DNA of 64,000 bases, taken from NCBI GenBank assembly GCA_020205615.1, contig CM035151.1, positions 17,338,322 through 17,402,321 on the forward strand, written 5' to 3'. Each line of letters opens with the position of its first letter. The first letter of the stretch is position 1. This document shows, piece by piece, positions 10,240 to 21,976 of this stretch. Position numbers and translations under genes: made by a program. The stretch is from Panax quinquefolius. Its lineage: Eukaryota; Streptophyta; Magnoliopsida; Apiales; Araliaceae. The notes beneath the pieces were generated by a model. The model was not told the origin of the DNA. It worked only from the letters and a program-made list of their open reading frames with translations, and did no database searches.

Positions 10240-13200
10240 TGTGACATCCCAGATTTTTTAGAATTTATAAATGGAATTTAATAAATAAAATTCTTATTTT
10301 AAGATGCTCGAGTGCAAGTATATGTATATGTGAGAAATATTATGAAATATGTGATTTTATGTGAAGGTAATTTAAATGTTAATTTTAATATTTATTGGAG
10401 TAAATAAATATTTTAAGTGAATTATTTATTGAGTTAAATAAATAATTACATGATTTTTATGGAGTAATGTAATTAAATGCAATTTATTAATTAAATGAAT
10501 ATGTGGTATTTAATTTAATTGATATATTGATTTTATGTTATAGTTCTAATTTAATTGAGATAATTAAACTAGATGAGTTATGTGATGTAGTGTTACATGT
10601 ATTATAATTAGCGAGTAATTATAATGTGACAATTTTATGTGATTGATTGATGTTAAACTTTTAATTAATTAAATTATAAAGTTGGGATTTAATTAATTAA
10701 GGGATAACATTAAGATTATGCGTTAAAGGATTTATTAAAATAATAAAAAGAGTTTTTAAAATCGTTTTCCCAAACAAGGCCCTTGCACCATTTTTAAATC
10801 CGTTTTGCCAAACGGGGCCTTAACTATTAAAACCTGTTTTTCAAATGATGAGTTTTGCCAAACAAGCCTTAGGGCTTTTCAAATTCAAACTTGTAACTTA
10901 TGTGATTAATTGTATTTATGTTAATTATTATAGTGTAATTATATTGTATAAGTTATATATCATATATATATACAATATACGGTAAGTTAAAAAAAATTAG
11001 TACATTAGTTTTTGCAAAACAAAGAAAGAAAACAAAAGAAGAGAAGAGGGATGATCAGAGAAGAAGAAGAGGAAGAAGAAGAAGAAGGGAAACCTTGAGA
11101 AAACAAGAGAAAAGCTTTCATCATCTCCATCTCTCTCTTAATTCAAAACTAGTAAGGTTACAATCTTAACCCTTATACTCAATTAATATGGGTTGTGTTT
11201 CTTCTTTGTAAAATTAGGTTTTCATGATTATAAATTTATATGTATATATGGTGTTCATGTGTTTTCATATGTAATTGTATGCAATTGTTGTAAAAAAAAG
11301 TTTTGAAGTTATGTTCTTATATGTTCTCATAATTTTAGAATTCTATGTAAAAATCTTTTGGTGAAACTTCATAATTTTGATATGTGAACGAGATGTATGT
11401 ATATATATATATATGCTTACATGAGATTTTTTTTAGTGGTTTAAGAGTTTCAAGTCACTAGGACATGATGAACATGATGAAATCATGTTCATAGTGTTTG
11501 ATTATGAAGTTATGTTGAAAATTATTCTTAAGTCATTGATGAAAGCATGAATTTATGAGTAATATGTGATATAGCATGAGTATATATGAGTTATATGGTT
11601 GTTGTAGAAATTCAATCCGTGTAAATTTGGATAAACAAGAGGAATTATGTTTATAGTGATTTTCTTTAAATTAATTTCTAAAAATAGCTTTTGAAACTAT
11701 CAAATTGGTGTTTGATTATAGGTTATTGTTGAAATTAATCATTTATTATGTTAGTATGTTAAGAATAGAAGTCAATACAATTGGAATTACTTGAATTGAT
11801 TGAAAAATGAATTCGTAATAGCAATTTTCGTCAAGAACGTTTGATTTTGTGTTTTCTTCAAAAATCATGAAAAACCTTGGTTTTGATTATGTGTTATAAG
11901 AATTATAAGTGTTATAATCATTTTAATGGGTTCAAAATATTGTTTTTCACAAGTTTCATGTTTGTCATGTTGGGAAAAATCGAATTTGGTGTGGCGGAAT
12001 AAGCCAAATTGGCTTATTTCTCCACCAGTTCGCGAGCCAGAACCTCCACCAGCAGTTGGACCCGCCCCAGCGGGGCTTTTGCCCTTGGGGGACCAGCCCC
12101 AGTGGGTGGACTTGCTGTCCGGAGTTGTTCAGTTGTTGTTATGCGAAACTATTTTGACATCTGTTACTAAAATGACCATAACTTTTTCATACGAACTCCG
12201 ATTGAGAAGATTCAAGATGGTTCGGAACGAGCACGAGTAGACCTACAACTTATGTTCTTTACGTTTTTCAATTTGAGGTAAGTAGATAAGGTCAAAATGA
12301 TCATTTTTATGACTGTTACGTATTCGGAGGCAATCGGAGGGCGTCGGGCATGCATTACAAGCAAGTATATAGTCATTGTCGACGATGTTAGATGTTGTTA
12401 TAAGTTATAAAACATGAATGTTAGTAAATATTTAACTTAAAGTATAGTTTATGTAATTTGATTAACGTAAGATGTTATTATAATTGATTAATTATGTGAA
12501 ATGTAATATGATTATGTTAGGTGATTAAATTACGTGGTGATTAATTATTAACTTAGTAGTTAATGAGGAATAAGTTAATCTAAATTGGTTCACTAACGAT
12601 GAAGATTAGCTATGTAGTAATTAATTTATATCGTTAATTATACATATGATTTGACAGCGAGTGTCAAACGAGTAAATGGAAGTGAATTACAAAGTGTAAA
12701 TTAGAATTTACTTAGACGTTTGATAAGCATTGCTAAGTGACTAATAATTGATGCGTATGATAATACGTTATGTAGGATCATGAAGCAGATTATATTAAGC
12801 AGTTTTTTGGTAATTGGTAATCTACGAGCCAGGCAAGTCTTTCAGTTACTATTTTTTATATGAACTTGATAACATTATTAACTGTTTTAAACTGTATTGC
12901 AAAGAGCATGCTATGTTATATATATGTTGCAAGCTCGAAATGTGAAAGTCAATTTATGACTACACACTAATTTAGAAATGTTGATTGAGTAAGGAACTCA
13001 ATCTTTATATTTGTTATGTGATTAAAGCATGTATTTCATTTTACTTTAATATTATGAGATGAATGTTGAGCATGCTAATTATGTGCTTTATGATGCATTT
13101 AACTGTTAGTTCTTCTTTGAAAATGTTTAGCTCACTCTTGCAAATAACTATTTTTTGCGGTCAAGGATGTAAGGTAAAGATACGTGTTAAGTGATTTATA

Positions 13201-13558
13201 AAACTCAATGTTCAAGGATATTAGTTATATTAAATTTCAAATCTTAGTTGATGTTGTGATTGTAATTTAACCATGCTGAGTTGTAAGTTAAGCGATCCGA
13301 CGTATAACGGACATTGATTATTGATGTAAGACTTTGTATAGTCCTGTCGTTGTAGTGATTCATGTAATGGAATTGAATCAAACATTTGTAATGTAAAGGT
13401 TGCGATTCAGGACAATAAAGAAAGATTTTATAAAAGTTTTAATTATTTTGCATTTTTGTAAAGATTGTATATCGAATAATGATGTAAAGTTAGAATAAAG
13501 TTGTATTGTTAACGATCGATAAGGAGAATATTATTGTATGAATTTTGGGGTCGTTACA
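10240..13558 (+). repeat. 5' LTR, 3319 bp
   Basis: It is collinear with 24529-27900. It contains a GAA-rich purine tract (about 11037-11095), a TA run (11399-11414), and a GC-rich patch (about 12030-12125) with CCCGCCCCAGCGGGG-type inverted sequence in an otherwise AT-rich LTR. No gene is supported; the open frame across the GC-rich patch is incidental. Confidence 0.85.
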
Positions 13559-13560
13559 GT

Positions 13561-13572
13561 TGGTATCAAAGC
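13561..13572 (+). other. Primer-binding site (initiator tRNA-Met type, one mismatch)
   Basis: TGGTATCAAAGC sits two bases after the LTR end. The usual plant chromovirus site is TGGTATCAGAGC, complementary to initiator tRNA-Met; one base differs. Confidence 0.75.
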
Positions 13573-15096
13573 TGTAGGTTATACACCTTAGGTAAGAGTA
13601 CCTTAGGCTATTGCCTTAGAGAATAAGAAGTGAAGAAGAAGATTAGAATGACGAGGAATAAAACTCGAATAAAATGTTGAACTGTATAATGAAGTTAGAA
13701 ATTATTAAAAGAATAGTTGATTAATAAACAAGAAGATTCAAAGAAGAATCTTTAAGGGATATAAAGATAAGATTAGGGAGTTGCCTAACTCCAATAACCA
13801 AGATGGCGAATAACGATGAGTAGACAGAGTCTATAAGTTGTAAAAGCATAAGTGAAATCATAGTATGATATTATAATAGGTAAGGATAAAAAGTTTTAAA
13901 ACAAAATGATAATGAGATAAGAAAGAATCATAAGAGAGAGGATTATAGTATAAGGTCACGACGTGATCTTTTAAGTTGAAAGACAGATGGTCTTTAATGA
14001 TGGAATAGTTATGGTTTGAGACTATAACGAGAGTGTACTATGAGATAGTACGAGATTAACTCATGAGGAGTTATGAATGATGAGGTACAGAATTCTGTAT
14101 CGAGTATAGAGCGAGAAGTTACGAGTAAGATAGAGTTAAGTGGGATTTCAGTGAGGACTCATGTGATGACTGAGTTGTACAAATCTTGTATGGGCAGGAT
14201 TTTGTGCTTACACTTAGCTTATCATATTGGTAATCATTGGAAGGATGGTGTCGCGCTATCGATATATATATGACGAGAAGGTGATTCTTTTCTCATATTA
14301 TATTTGATAGTTAGAGTCAATAGAGATTAAATTAGATGACAGTAAGATTTCATTAAATGATCTTAAGGTTAGGTGAGTTCTTAAAACTCATACCTATGGT
14401 AAGTTCGTGACTCATAATCGTACGTATGTTTTGGACCCCTAAGCATATAGACAGTCTCTGATCAGTTCTTTGACTACGTATTGTTAGGACAAGTTCTTAA
14501 ACTCATATTATTGTGGCAAGTTCCTGAACTCCCAAAGTGTGGTAAGTTCGATGAACTATACTGGGTATAGAAAGAGTTATGGTATAGAAGCATTGATATT
14601 GTTTAAGATTGATAGATTGATTGAGTAAAGATTTATATTGATGGAAAAGGTTTTTATATTCTAAATCTCCTAGCTTTGCTAGATTTTCGAAATTTATTGA
14701 CTTCGTGCTGATGATGCACTTCTGTTTTCTTGAAAAACATTGGATCGAATGATGGAACCAAAGAAATTTTTTAAAATAGTGCTATTATTCATATGTCTAT
14801 GCTAATTGCTTCAGCTAGACAAAATGATTTTAAATCTTCAAAATGTATTTCATATGCATCATTGATAGGGTGTAAAAACAATCGAGGAAGTTATCAATGC
14901 AGTTTAACCTAGTGTTGAATGCGGTCGTATGATCGTCAGCCCACTATGGTATGGTGTAGTATGACGACGTCATGTAATGACGAAATCCTCAACGTATCAT
15001 CTCTATGGTACGGTATCAAGATATTATGACAAGATTTAATTATTATTTTAGTTTCCTTAAGCTATATAATTTTTTTTTATTTTATTGAGTTGGTTA

Positions 15097-15139
<43 letters not shown>

Positions 15140-15741
15140 CGATTGATGTCCGAATTATTGCGAGAAGTCTATGCTACTTGATTCAGCTAGACCAATATTG
15201 AAAGATGTTTATGAAATTGAGCTTTCTTGGTAAACTATGTCAAACCAAATTATTTTGGAGCCGGATTCGATGTTAAGAAGTCGAGGTGAACAACCCTATA
15301 ATAAGGGGACATGTTATCGGAGACTATAGTTCAATGTAACGCATATAATCGCATGATGTACTACGTTTGGGCTCTGGCATGTAGGGTACGATAATAGGCC
15401 CACCTAGAGTACCGATGTGATTTTATAGTGTGAAGTACCGAGGGTGAAGCACTAGTAATCCTAAAAATAAGTTCAAGGTCCAAAGCGACCACTCAAAGAT
15501 GATTTGGAATCTTTTAAAATTCTTGAGTTATTTACATCGCTTCCCAATTATTGAGCAATTGTGGAAGATTCTTATTATTCTGAAGGAAAATGTAGCGAGA
15601 AGGATATTCCTTAGAAAGAAGTAGTGATTAAACATTGAATCCAATGGATAGAGATTAGCATAAAATCTAGGTTGATAGAATGATATATATAGATTGATAG
15701 AATTAAATTTCGAGGACGAAATTCTTAGAAGAATGGGTGAA
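13573..15741 (+). other. Non-coding interior of the large LTR element
   Basis: No reading frame with retroelement motifs is present. There is an imperfect repeat of GGTAAGTTC/CAAGTTC followed by AACTCAT at about 14370-14560 (several copies), and a TA dinucleotide run at about 15098-15138. The stretch ends with TTTCGAGGACGAAATTC (about 15708-15724), the kind of sequence that ends chromovirus pol just before a 3' LTR. Confidence 0.5.
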
Positions 15742-16020
15742 TGTGATAACCCGGATAATTATAGATGGTGAATTACGAAGTATATTAATTCCACGAGTAG
15801 AGTATATGGTAATTAGAAATGAGTGAACAGTTAAAGAGAGTATATTATATTTGATATATGATTATGTTTAATTGAAGGTTATGTAATAAAACCTTAACCC
15901 TGTTGAAGAGGTGAATTTAGTAAAGATATATGTGTAGTTATATAAATGTTGTTACGATAATGTGTTGAAGTTATTCAACGATAATTGTAGAAGAGATTTT
16001 GTGAAAATCGGGTAAAGGAG
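15742..16020 (+). repeat. LTR-like start of another family
   Basis: Directly after a pol-end-like motif the sequence reads TGTGATAACCCGGATAATTA. This fits the start of a 3' LTR of a different family. Only about 280 bp are visible before the nested insertion; the sequence after it does not obviously continue this LTR. Low confidence. Confidence 0.35.
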
Positions 16021-16025
16021 GTTTT
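16021..16025. repeat. Target-site duplication GTTTT (left)
   Basis: GTTTT here and at 24484-24488 flank the nested element precisely. Confidence 0.9.
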
Positions 16026-18634
16026 TGTGACGCCCCCAAAATAGGTTCAATACCAACCCATTCTGAGTCACCAAATACATGGTACGGAAATTCAAATACA
16101 AATCTTTTATAACAAAAAGTCGTGAGCAATACGACCATACAACTGTGAGTTTAAATACAAATCGTATATAATACAAAATTTAAATATTCAAATTCATCTC
16201 TTATTTATTACAATCATTATCTCACTATTTTATAGAATAGTGAGGACTTCGACATATCTAACTCTGTTCATCACACTGTTCCCCAACTAGTCCCCGCGAT
16301 ATTCTCATTTCCTGAAGAGGACAATAGATAAAAAGGGTGAGCTCAACTAGCCCAGTAAGAAATATTATGACTAAGATAATGAAAAACAAATTATCGTTAA
16401 ATTAGCCTTCAACAATTCGATAAAATATTATGGACAACAAGTTTTAGATCAATAATCGCAACGGAAATAACAGTTCATTAGAAGGGTTAAGTAGATAATG
16501 AAGTCTACTATCTTCTATGATTTAAAAGTCCATCATCAATATTTTATCCCCTGTAACATCAATCAATATACATCTCGAATCAAATATTCATCTTTGCACT
16601 AAGGCCAAAGATATTCATTTGTATCACCGATTAGTCGTGTTCATCTCAACACCGCCATCATTTTTTACACTACGGCCAAAGATAATCATCAGGTAATCAT
16701 TCATCTTTGCACTACAGGCCAAAGATATTCAGTTATATCACCATTTAGGACTGAGGATGATGAAAAACATTTTAAAGAACGAATCCAGTGAAATAAAGGA
16801 CAAAGATTAAGGACTCGTATTTTAGTTTATCCAAGTTCAAAAACACTCCATAATAATACTTTTGGAGCAAAATTTAAGAAATAAAACTCAAAACTTGGAT
16901 CCAATCAAAGATATGAACCTTAACAAACCATTTGGACAAATAGAAGAAAATTTAATTTTTCGGTGCATAGTACCGTATTTGTGAATAGTGCCGTATACGT
17001 GAATAGTAACCCCCGATATGAAAATAATAGAAATTTCATAAGAAAATCATACTCCGTGAATAGTACTCATGAACAGTACCGTATTCGTGAATAGCGTCAT
17101 ATACGTGAATAGTGCCGTATACGTGAATAGTAACCCCGACGGAAAAAGTAAGAATTTCAAAATAAAATCCATGCCAATATTTTGGTATAATGATATTGAG
17201 AAGAATAACATCATTTACGAAAGAAAATAACATCCCTTACCTCGAAAGAATAGTATTTCTGACTGGAGTATCGGATATAAGGCTGAAGGAAACTTGCACT
17301 GAATAGCAACTCTCAAAGTATCAAAATGCTCACAAAAATACGCTCGATAATATAGAGAGAGAAAACTTATGTTTCTGGTGTGATTTTCAATTCTAACCTA
17401 AGCACCTATTTATAGGAAAATGCTTAGAACACCAAAGGAGACTAAATTAATAAAATAATATTTTTTAATTTCTACATGTTTTTTTTTCAAAAATCAAAAG
17501 CCACCACAAGTGGGGCCCACCCAAAAAATTCAAATTTTTCACACCAACCAAAAGTGGGTCCCACCATTTTATTTAAAAAAATTATTTATTTTTCGAAACT
17601 TCAATAATTCATAATAAATAACCCGTTAATCAGAAAAATACGAACTTTATGTCCTTCCCATAAGAATTTAAATTCTCTACAACTTTGCAGAAGGAAGTTT
17701 TTCCAAATTCCCAACCGAAAATATCCGAAATCCAGAAACGGATGATTTTTAATACCTTCATTTTGACAAAATACTGATAAAATACCTCAGCATTAATTCC
17801 TTCATTTATATCCACACAAAATAAATATATACATCATTTATATCCACATAAAATAAATATTTCCTTATCATATAAATTAATAATTAATTATTCACAAATA
17901 ATATTATAGAATTAGAATAATGACAACTGTGTCGCGTCCTGGAAAGAGAGGGCTTTCCGATAAGGATTTCTCCTCATCAAGGCCAAGCAATTAGATTAGA
18001 TTAACCTAACCCTTTCCTCGACGAGCTTCCTTAGACATAGTCAATAATGCTATCTAATAATATTATTCAAATAATATGAATTATTAATTTGATAATTTGA
18101 AATATTGTGCAATGAAAATATAATATCAACGTAGCAATTATCAATCAATAAAATATTATGCAATTATTGAATCAATAAAATATAATATTAAACAATAATT
18201 ACTATAACAATAATTGAATAAGTGACTTTTACGTAAGAACCAATACTTTGAATTATCATGCAATACCGCTGCTATTCTTCAAGCAACACCACAGATTATT
18301 GTATTTTAACCATCGGGTATTTCAACAGTTCTAACGGTAACAACTACGCCGTTATTTTTAGAAAACTCATTCATGTCGTTTTCTTCATCCGACAGTTATT
18401 CCATTATGGGGCCCACAGAAGTCTGCGCCGTCGTATGAATATTCCTTGACAACAAGAATATTCCACGACCAAACGAATATTCTCTGACAATTGAATATTT
18501 TATTACCACTTGTTAACTTTGAAAATTTACACATTACTCCCATAACTTACCACATGTATTAAATCAACACCTTACTGTTTAAAACAATATATAAAAAAAA
18601 TTAAATCTTTATTTATAAAATTTGGGGTCTTACA
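16026..18634 (-). repeat. 3' LTR of the nested chromovirus (2609 bp)
   Basis: The plus strand begins TGTGACGCCCCCAAAATAGG and ends GGGGTCTTACA. It carries, on the minus strand, a TATA box in CCTATAAATAGG (about 17407-17418), ATCTTTG...CAAAGAT repeats at about 16590-16740, and TATTCACG repeats at about 16975-17130. It has three GAATATTC sites near the LTR start. Confidence 0.9.
18437..18482. promoter_or_regulatory. Triple GAATATTC cluster in LTR (HSE-like)
   Basis: GAATATTC occurs at 18437-18444, 18456-18463 and 18475-18482, exactly 19 bp apart. The heat-shock role is inferred. Confidence 0.5.
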
Positions 18635-18645
18635 ACCTCCCTTCC
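18635..18645 (-). promoter_or_regulatory. Polypurine tract of the nested chromovirus
   Basis: The minus strand reads GGAAGGGAGGT directly before TGTAAGACCCC, the LTR start. Confidence 0.75.
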
Positions 18646-19560
18646 TTATGAAATTTCGTCCTCGAAATTGACGTACGTACTTGGTATGTCGAAAAGGTGA
18701 GGATAACTCTCTTTCATTTCTGATTCTAACTCCCAGATTATTTCCTCGATATCATGGTTCCTCCACAAAACTTCAACTTGTGGTATAACCTTTAAGCGTA
18801 GGACATGCTCCTTCCTATCCAAGATCTTGACAGGTACCTCCTCATACGTTAAATCTTCAGCTATCTCGTCCGATTCTTACTCAATAATATGGTTTGGGTC
18901 TTTAACGTATTTACGTAACATAAATATATGAAAAACGTTATAAATATGAGACATGCTTGGAGGTAAAGCGAGTCTATAGGCCACATTTCCTACTCGATCA
19001 AGAATTTCAAATTTACCAATGAATCGTAAATCGATGTCCATAACTTTTTGCAAGCTGACCCTTTGGCACTTGATGCTCCGCCTTGACACGTTTACACTTT
19101 TAAACACCTCGAGATAAACTTCGCGATCTCTCTCTTCATATTGCTCCACCAAAATGTATGTTGACGATCACGATACATTTTGGTACTTCCAGGATGGATT
19201 ACGAACGGTGAGTTGTTTGTTTCCATCATGATTCTATACTTCGATTCAGAGTCGTTAGGAACACAAAGTCTGGATTTGACTCGAAGTATTCATTATTCAT
19301 CGATTCTTGCTTCTGGAATAGCACCTTCTTGCACCTTCTTCTTCATCTTTATTAGCTCCGGGTCTGTAGCTTGAGCAACTTTAACTTTATCAATCAAAGC
19401 TGGTTCTACGCGTACATTTGACATCATTACGTGGGTCTCCGGAGTCTTTAACTCTATCTTCATCATTTGTACGTCATACAAAATGGGCTTCGTGTTGACA
19501 ATATCACACATGTACCCACATACGATCTTCTACTCAACGCGTCAGCTACCACGTTCATTT
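18646..19560 (-). pseudogene. pol: Pol remnant: RNase H end, integrase zinc region, integrase C-terminus, chromodomain-like tail
   Basis: Reading leftward from about 19560: the end of RNase H (ADALSR-like), a spacer (19511-19293, KVAQATDPELIKMKKKVQEG), then the integrase H2C2 region in broken frame (HPGSTKMYRDRQ, WWSNMKREI). A jump follows to the integrase C-terminal domain (FEILDRVGNVAYRLALPPSM, VFHIFMLRKYVKDPNHI, within 19152-18877) and a chromodomain-like tail (VLWRNHDIEE, WELESEM), ending in TAA at 18646-18648. The DDE catalytic core of integrase is absent. Stops and frameshifts make it non-functional. The order of the remains identifies a chromovirus. Confidence 0.8.
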
Positions 19561-19689
19561 TTTTTCAGATTGATATTGGATGGTATAATCGTAATCTTTC
19601 AACAGCTCCAACCAACGTTGTTTTCGCATAATGAGTTCATTCTAAGTAAAGAAATATTTGAGACGTTTGGAGTATATTAGGATGTTATC

Positions 19690-20600
19690 AATAATGACAA
19701 CCACGAAATGATCTAAATATTTGATACCAATTGTGACCCTCATGATGCTTCAACCATAGCACCTCGCAATTGGTCGAACAGGTCATCACTACGAGGTAAC
19801 GGATACCTATTCTTGATGGTGACATGGTTCAACTCCCGATAGTCAATACAACGTTGTATACTACCGTCTTTCTTCTTTACGAATAAAATAAGAGCACCCC
19901 AAGGAGATGTACTAGAACGTATAAAATCGATGTTTAACAACTCATGTAGTTGGACCTTTAACTTCTGAAGTTCAATAGGATCCATTCGATATGGAGTTTT
20001 AGAAATGGGTTTTGTACCGGGTTCAAGGTCAATAAAGAATTCAACTTCACGTTCTGAGGTATACCAGGAAGTTCTTCGGGAAATACATCAGGAAACTCAT
20101 TAACAACCGAAATATCATTCAAATCTGATGTATTCTGTTTTAAATCAGTGACATGGGCTAAGAAAGCTTGACATCCATTTTTCAATAAACGAATAGCTTT
20201 ATGACTTGAAATGACAATGATTGATTTTAGTGGTCTGGTTGTTTGAATGAAAGCTAACAACCTTACGAAACAATCAATTTTGGCATGATGAATGGTTAAC
20301 CAATCGATTCAAAAAATCACATCAAATGCAAGAATTTTCAAAGATATAAGATCAATAGGTAGGGTGAGGGTACCAATTTGAATCAACAAGATTTGTAAAC
20401 TGTAGATGTAACGAATGTTTTCCCCAACGAAATTTCAACAGATAAGTCAAAGTCTAATTTCTTAGAATTCCAGTTCAAACGTTGAGCACAAGTAGAATGG
20501 GTAGAACTGATATCTAATAAGGTATAGACTTCGCAAAAATTTATAATTAACTAACCCGTGATAAATTCATTCGGGTTCCTCGCATTTTGGGTAGTCACGA
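19690..20600 (-). pseudogene. pol: Protease and reverse transcriptase remnant of the nested chromovirus
   Basis: The protease active-site region reads LLDIS where DTG is expected, so it is dead. Then comes a protease-RT linker (20260-19958, with [15 protein letters not shown]) and the RT N-terminus (19985-19740: [38 protein letters not shown]). These match a gypsy reverse transcriptase up to [10 protein letters not shown]. The sequence then jumps to a short piece resembling the catalytic motif, YLDHFVVVIIDNILIYS, where IDD has become IDN. Most of the palm and the thumb/RNase H are missing. Confidence 0.8.
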
Positions 20601-20688
20601 TAAACGCTCTTCCCAGAATCACTGACTTCGACCTGTCCAGAACAGCTTGAGGAATCACCACTCCCGCTGGACTTGGTTTCGCTATAGG

Positions 20689-21786
20689 ACACACTCGAGC
20701 TATATGTCCTTCCTTTCCATAGTTATAGCATACCTTGGATTGCTGTGTGTGCGATTAGATGATGTGTCCTCTTGGGCGATTTATAGCATACGACCGGGCC
20801 ATTGTTTCTCCTCCCCTAGAAACAGTTGATGTTGGTGCTGCTGTCGATGTTTTCATGTTCTCGTTGTTGTACCTTCTCTTCTTGAAATCTCCTCCCGACT
20901 CACTTCTTCCATTATCATGACCACGATTACCACCTGAGTGGTTACCGCTTCTGTCGTAATACTTTCCTCCTTGCTGGTTGTCATTGTTCCGATGACTGCT
21001 GCCACCGGTACGACCTTGGTTGTTGTCCTTTGGTTGAACATAATCACTATCTCGTTCTAATAACTGGGCCCTGTTCACTACATCCGAATATAGAGAAAAT
21101 TTGTGAGAAATGAGGTATTGACGTATTTCGGGTTTCAAACCTCTCAGAAACATCCGCGTCATACGTTCCTCATTCTCCACCAAATGAGGTGCAAACCGGG
21201 ATAACTCCGCGAACTTAGCCTCGTACTGGGACACCGTCATGTTGTTCTGTTCCAGTCTGATAAATTCTACCTCCTTCATGTGACGAATACTTTCTTGAAA
21301 GTACTTGTCATTGAACAGTTTCTGTAACTCCTCCCAAGACATCTTGAGTGCGGCAGGCTTGGTACGCTTCATGGATTCCCACCAGTGATCTGCCTCTCCG
21401 CAGAACATAAACGTGGCGAATGGGACCTTCTGTTCCTCCGTGCATCCCAAGACATCAAATATCTTGGTAATTTGTTTGACCCACGTTTCCGCCTTGATCG
21501 GATCCGGCTTTCCCATAAATTCTGGTGGTCCCAACTCTTTGAACTGCTTGGCCGTGACAAGCCACGAGTTGTTATTTCCACCTGTATTTTGAGCACGAGT
21601 CTCCCTCGTCTGATTTTGCATGAACTGCAAAAAGCTTCTAAACATTCCATCATTCATCGGTTGATCGGTGGTGTTGTTTAGAGGAGGAATATTGTCTTCC
21701 TGTTGCACGTTCTCCTGATTGGTGATTAAAGGTGTCTCAACGGTCTCATTCACTCCATTGCTTAGATTTTCGGCTGCCATTCTCAA
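20689..21786 (-). pseudogene. gag: Chromovirus gag with degenerate zinc knuckle
   Basis: A 343-codon frame (21786-20755) encodes a Gag. Residues about 75-245 hold the Retrotrans_gag domain (FKELGPPEFMGKPDP, AETWVKQITKIFDVLG, the FNDKYFQESIRHMKEVEF block, SQYEAKFAELSRFAP, and RMFLRGLKPEIR). The last about 90 residues are rich in Gly, Asn, Arg and Ser, as in RNA-binding Gag tails. A stop follows, but the same frame then shows the zinc knuckle CYNYGKEGHIARVC (20730-20689), in which the second Cys is Tyr. The start is chosen at MRMAAEN because the equivalent MAAEN is conserved in the related element at 30737. The Gag core is intact; the nucleocapsid finger probably is not. Confidence 0.85.
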
Positions 21787-21962
21787 ATACTGCCATAAAA
21801 CAAGGGTTAATTAAACAGGTTAACATATCACATATTAACCCTATGTTCCAACCGACCAATTAAATACCACATAAGCTTAGGTAGGACACACTAGCGAAGG
21901 TTTTACTCATCTCTCCCCTCCTAGTTCTATTCCCAGATCTCCGCCAGAGATCATATCCCTAA

Positions 21963-21974
21963 GCTCTGATACCA
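21963..21974 (-). other. Primer-binding site (initiator tRNA-Met)
   Basis: The minus strand reads TGGTATCAGAGC, two bases from the 5' LTR end; this is the classic plant chromovirus site. Confidence 0.9.
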
Positions 21975-21976
21975 AC

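Noticed and set aside
11926..12240. 104-codon open frame in the 5' LTR at 10240-13558
   Set aside because: It lies across the GC-rich patch of an LTR; the second LTR copy does not keep it, and no protein motif is visible.
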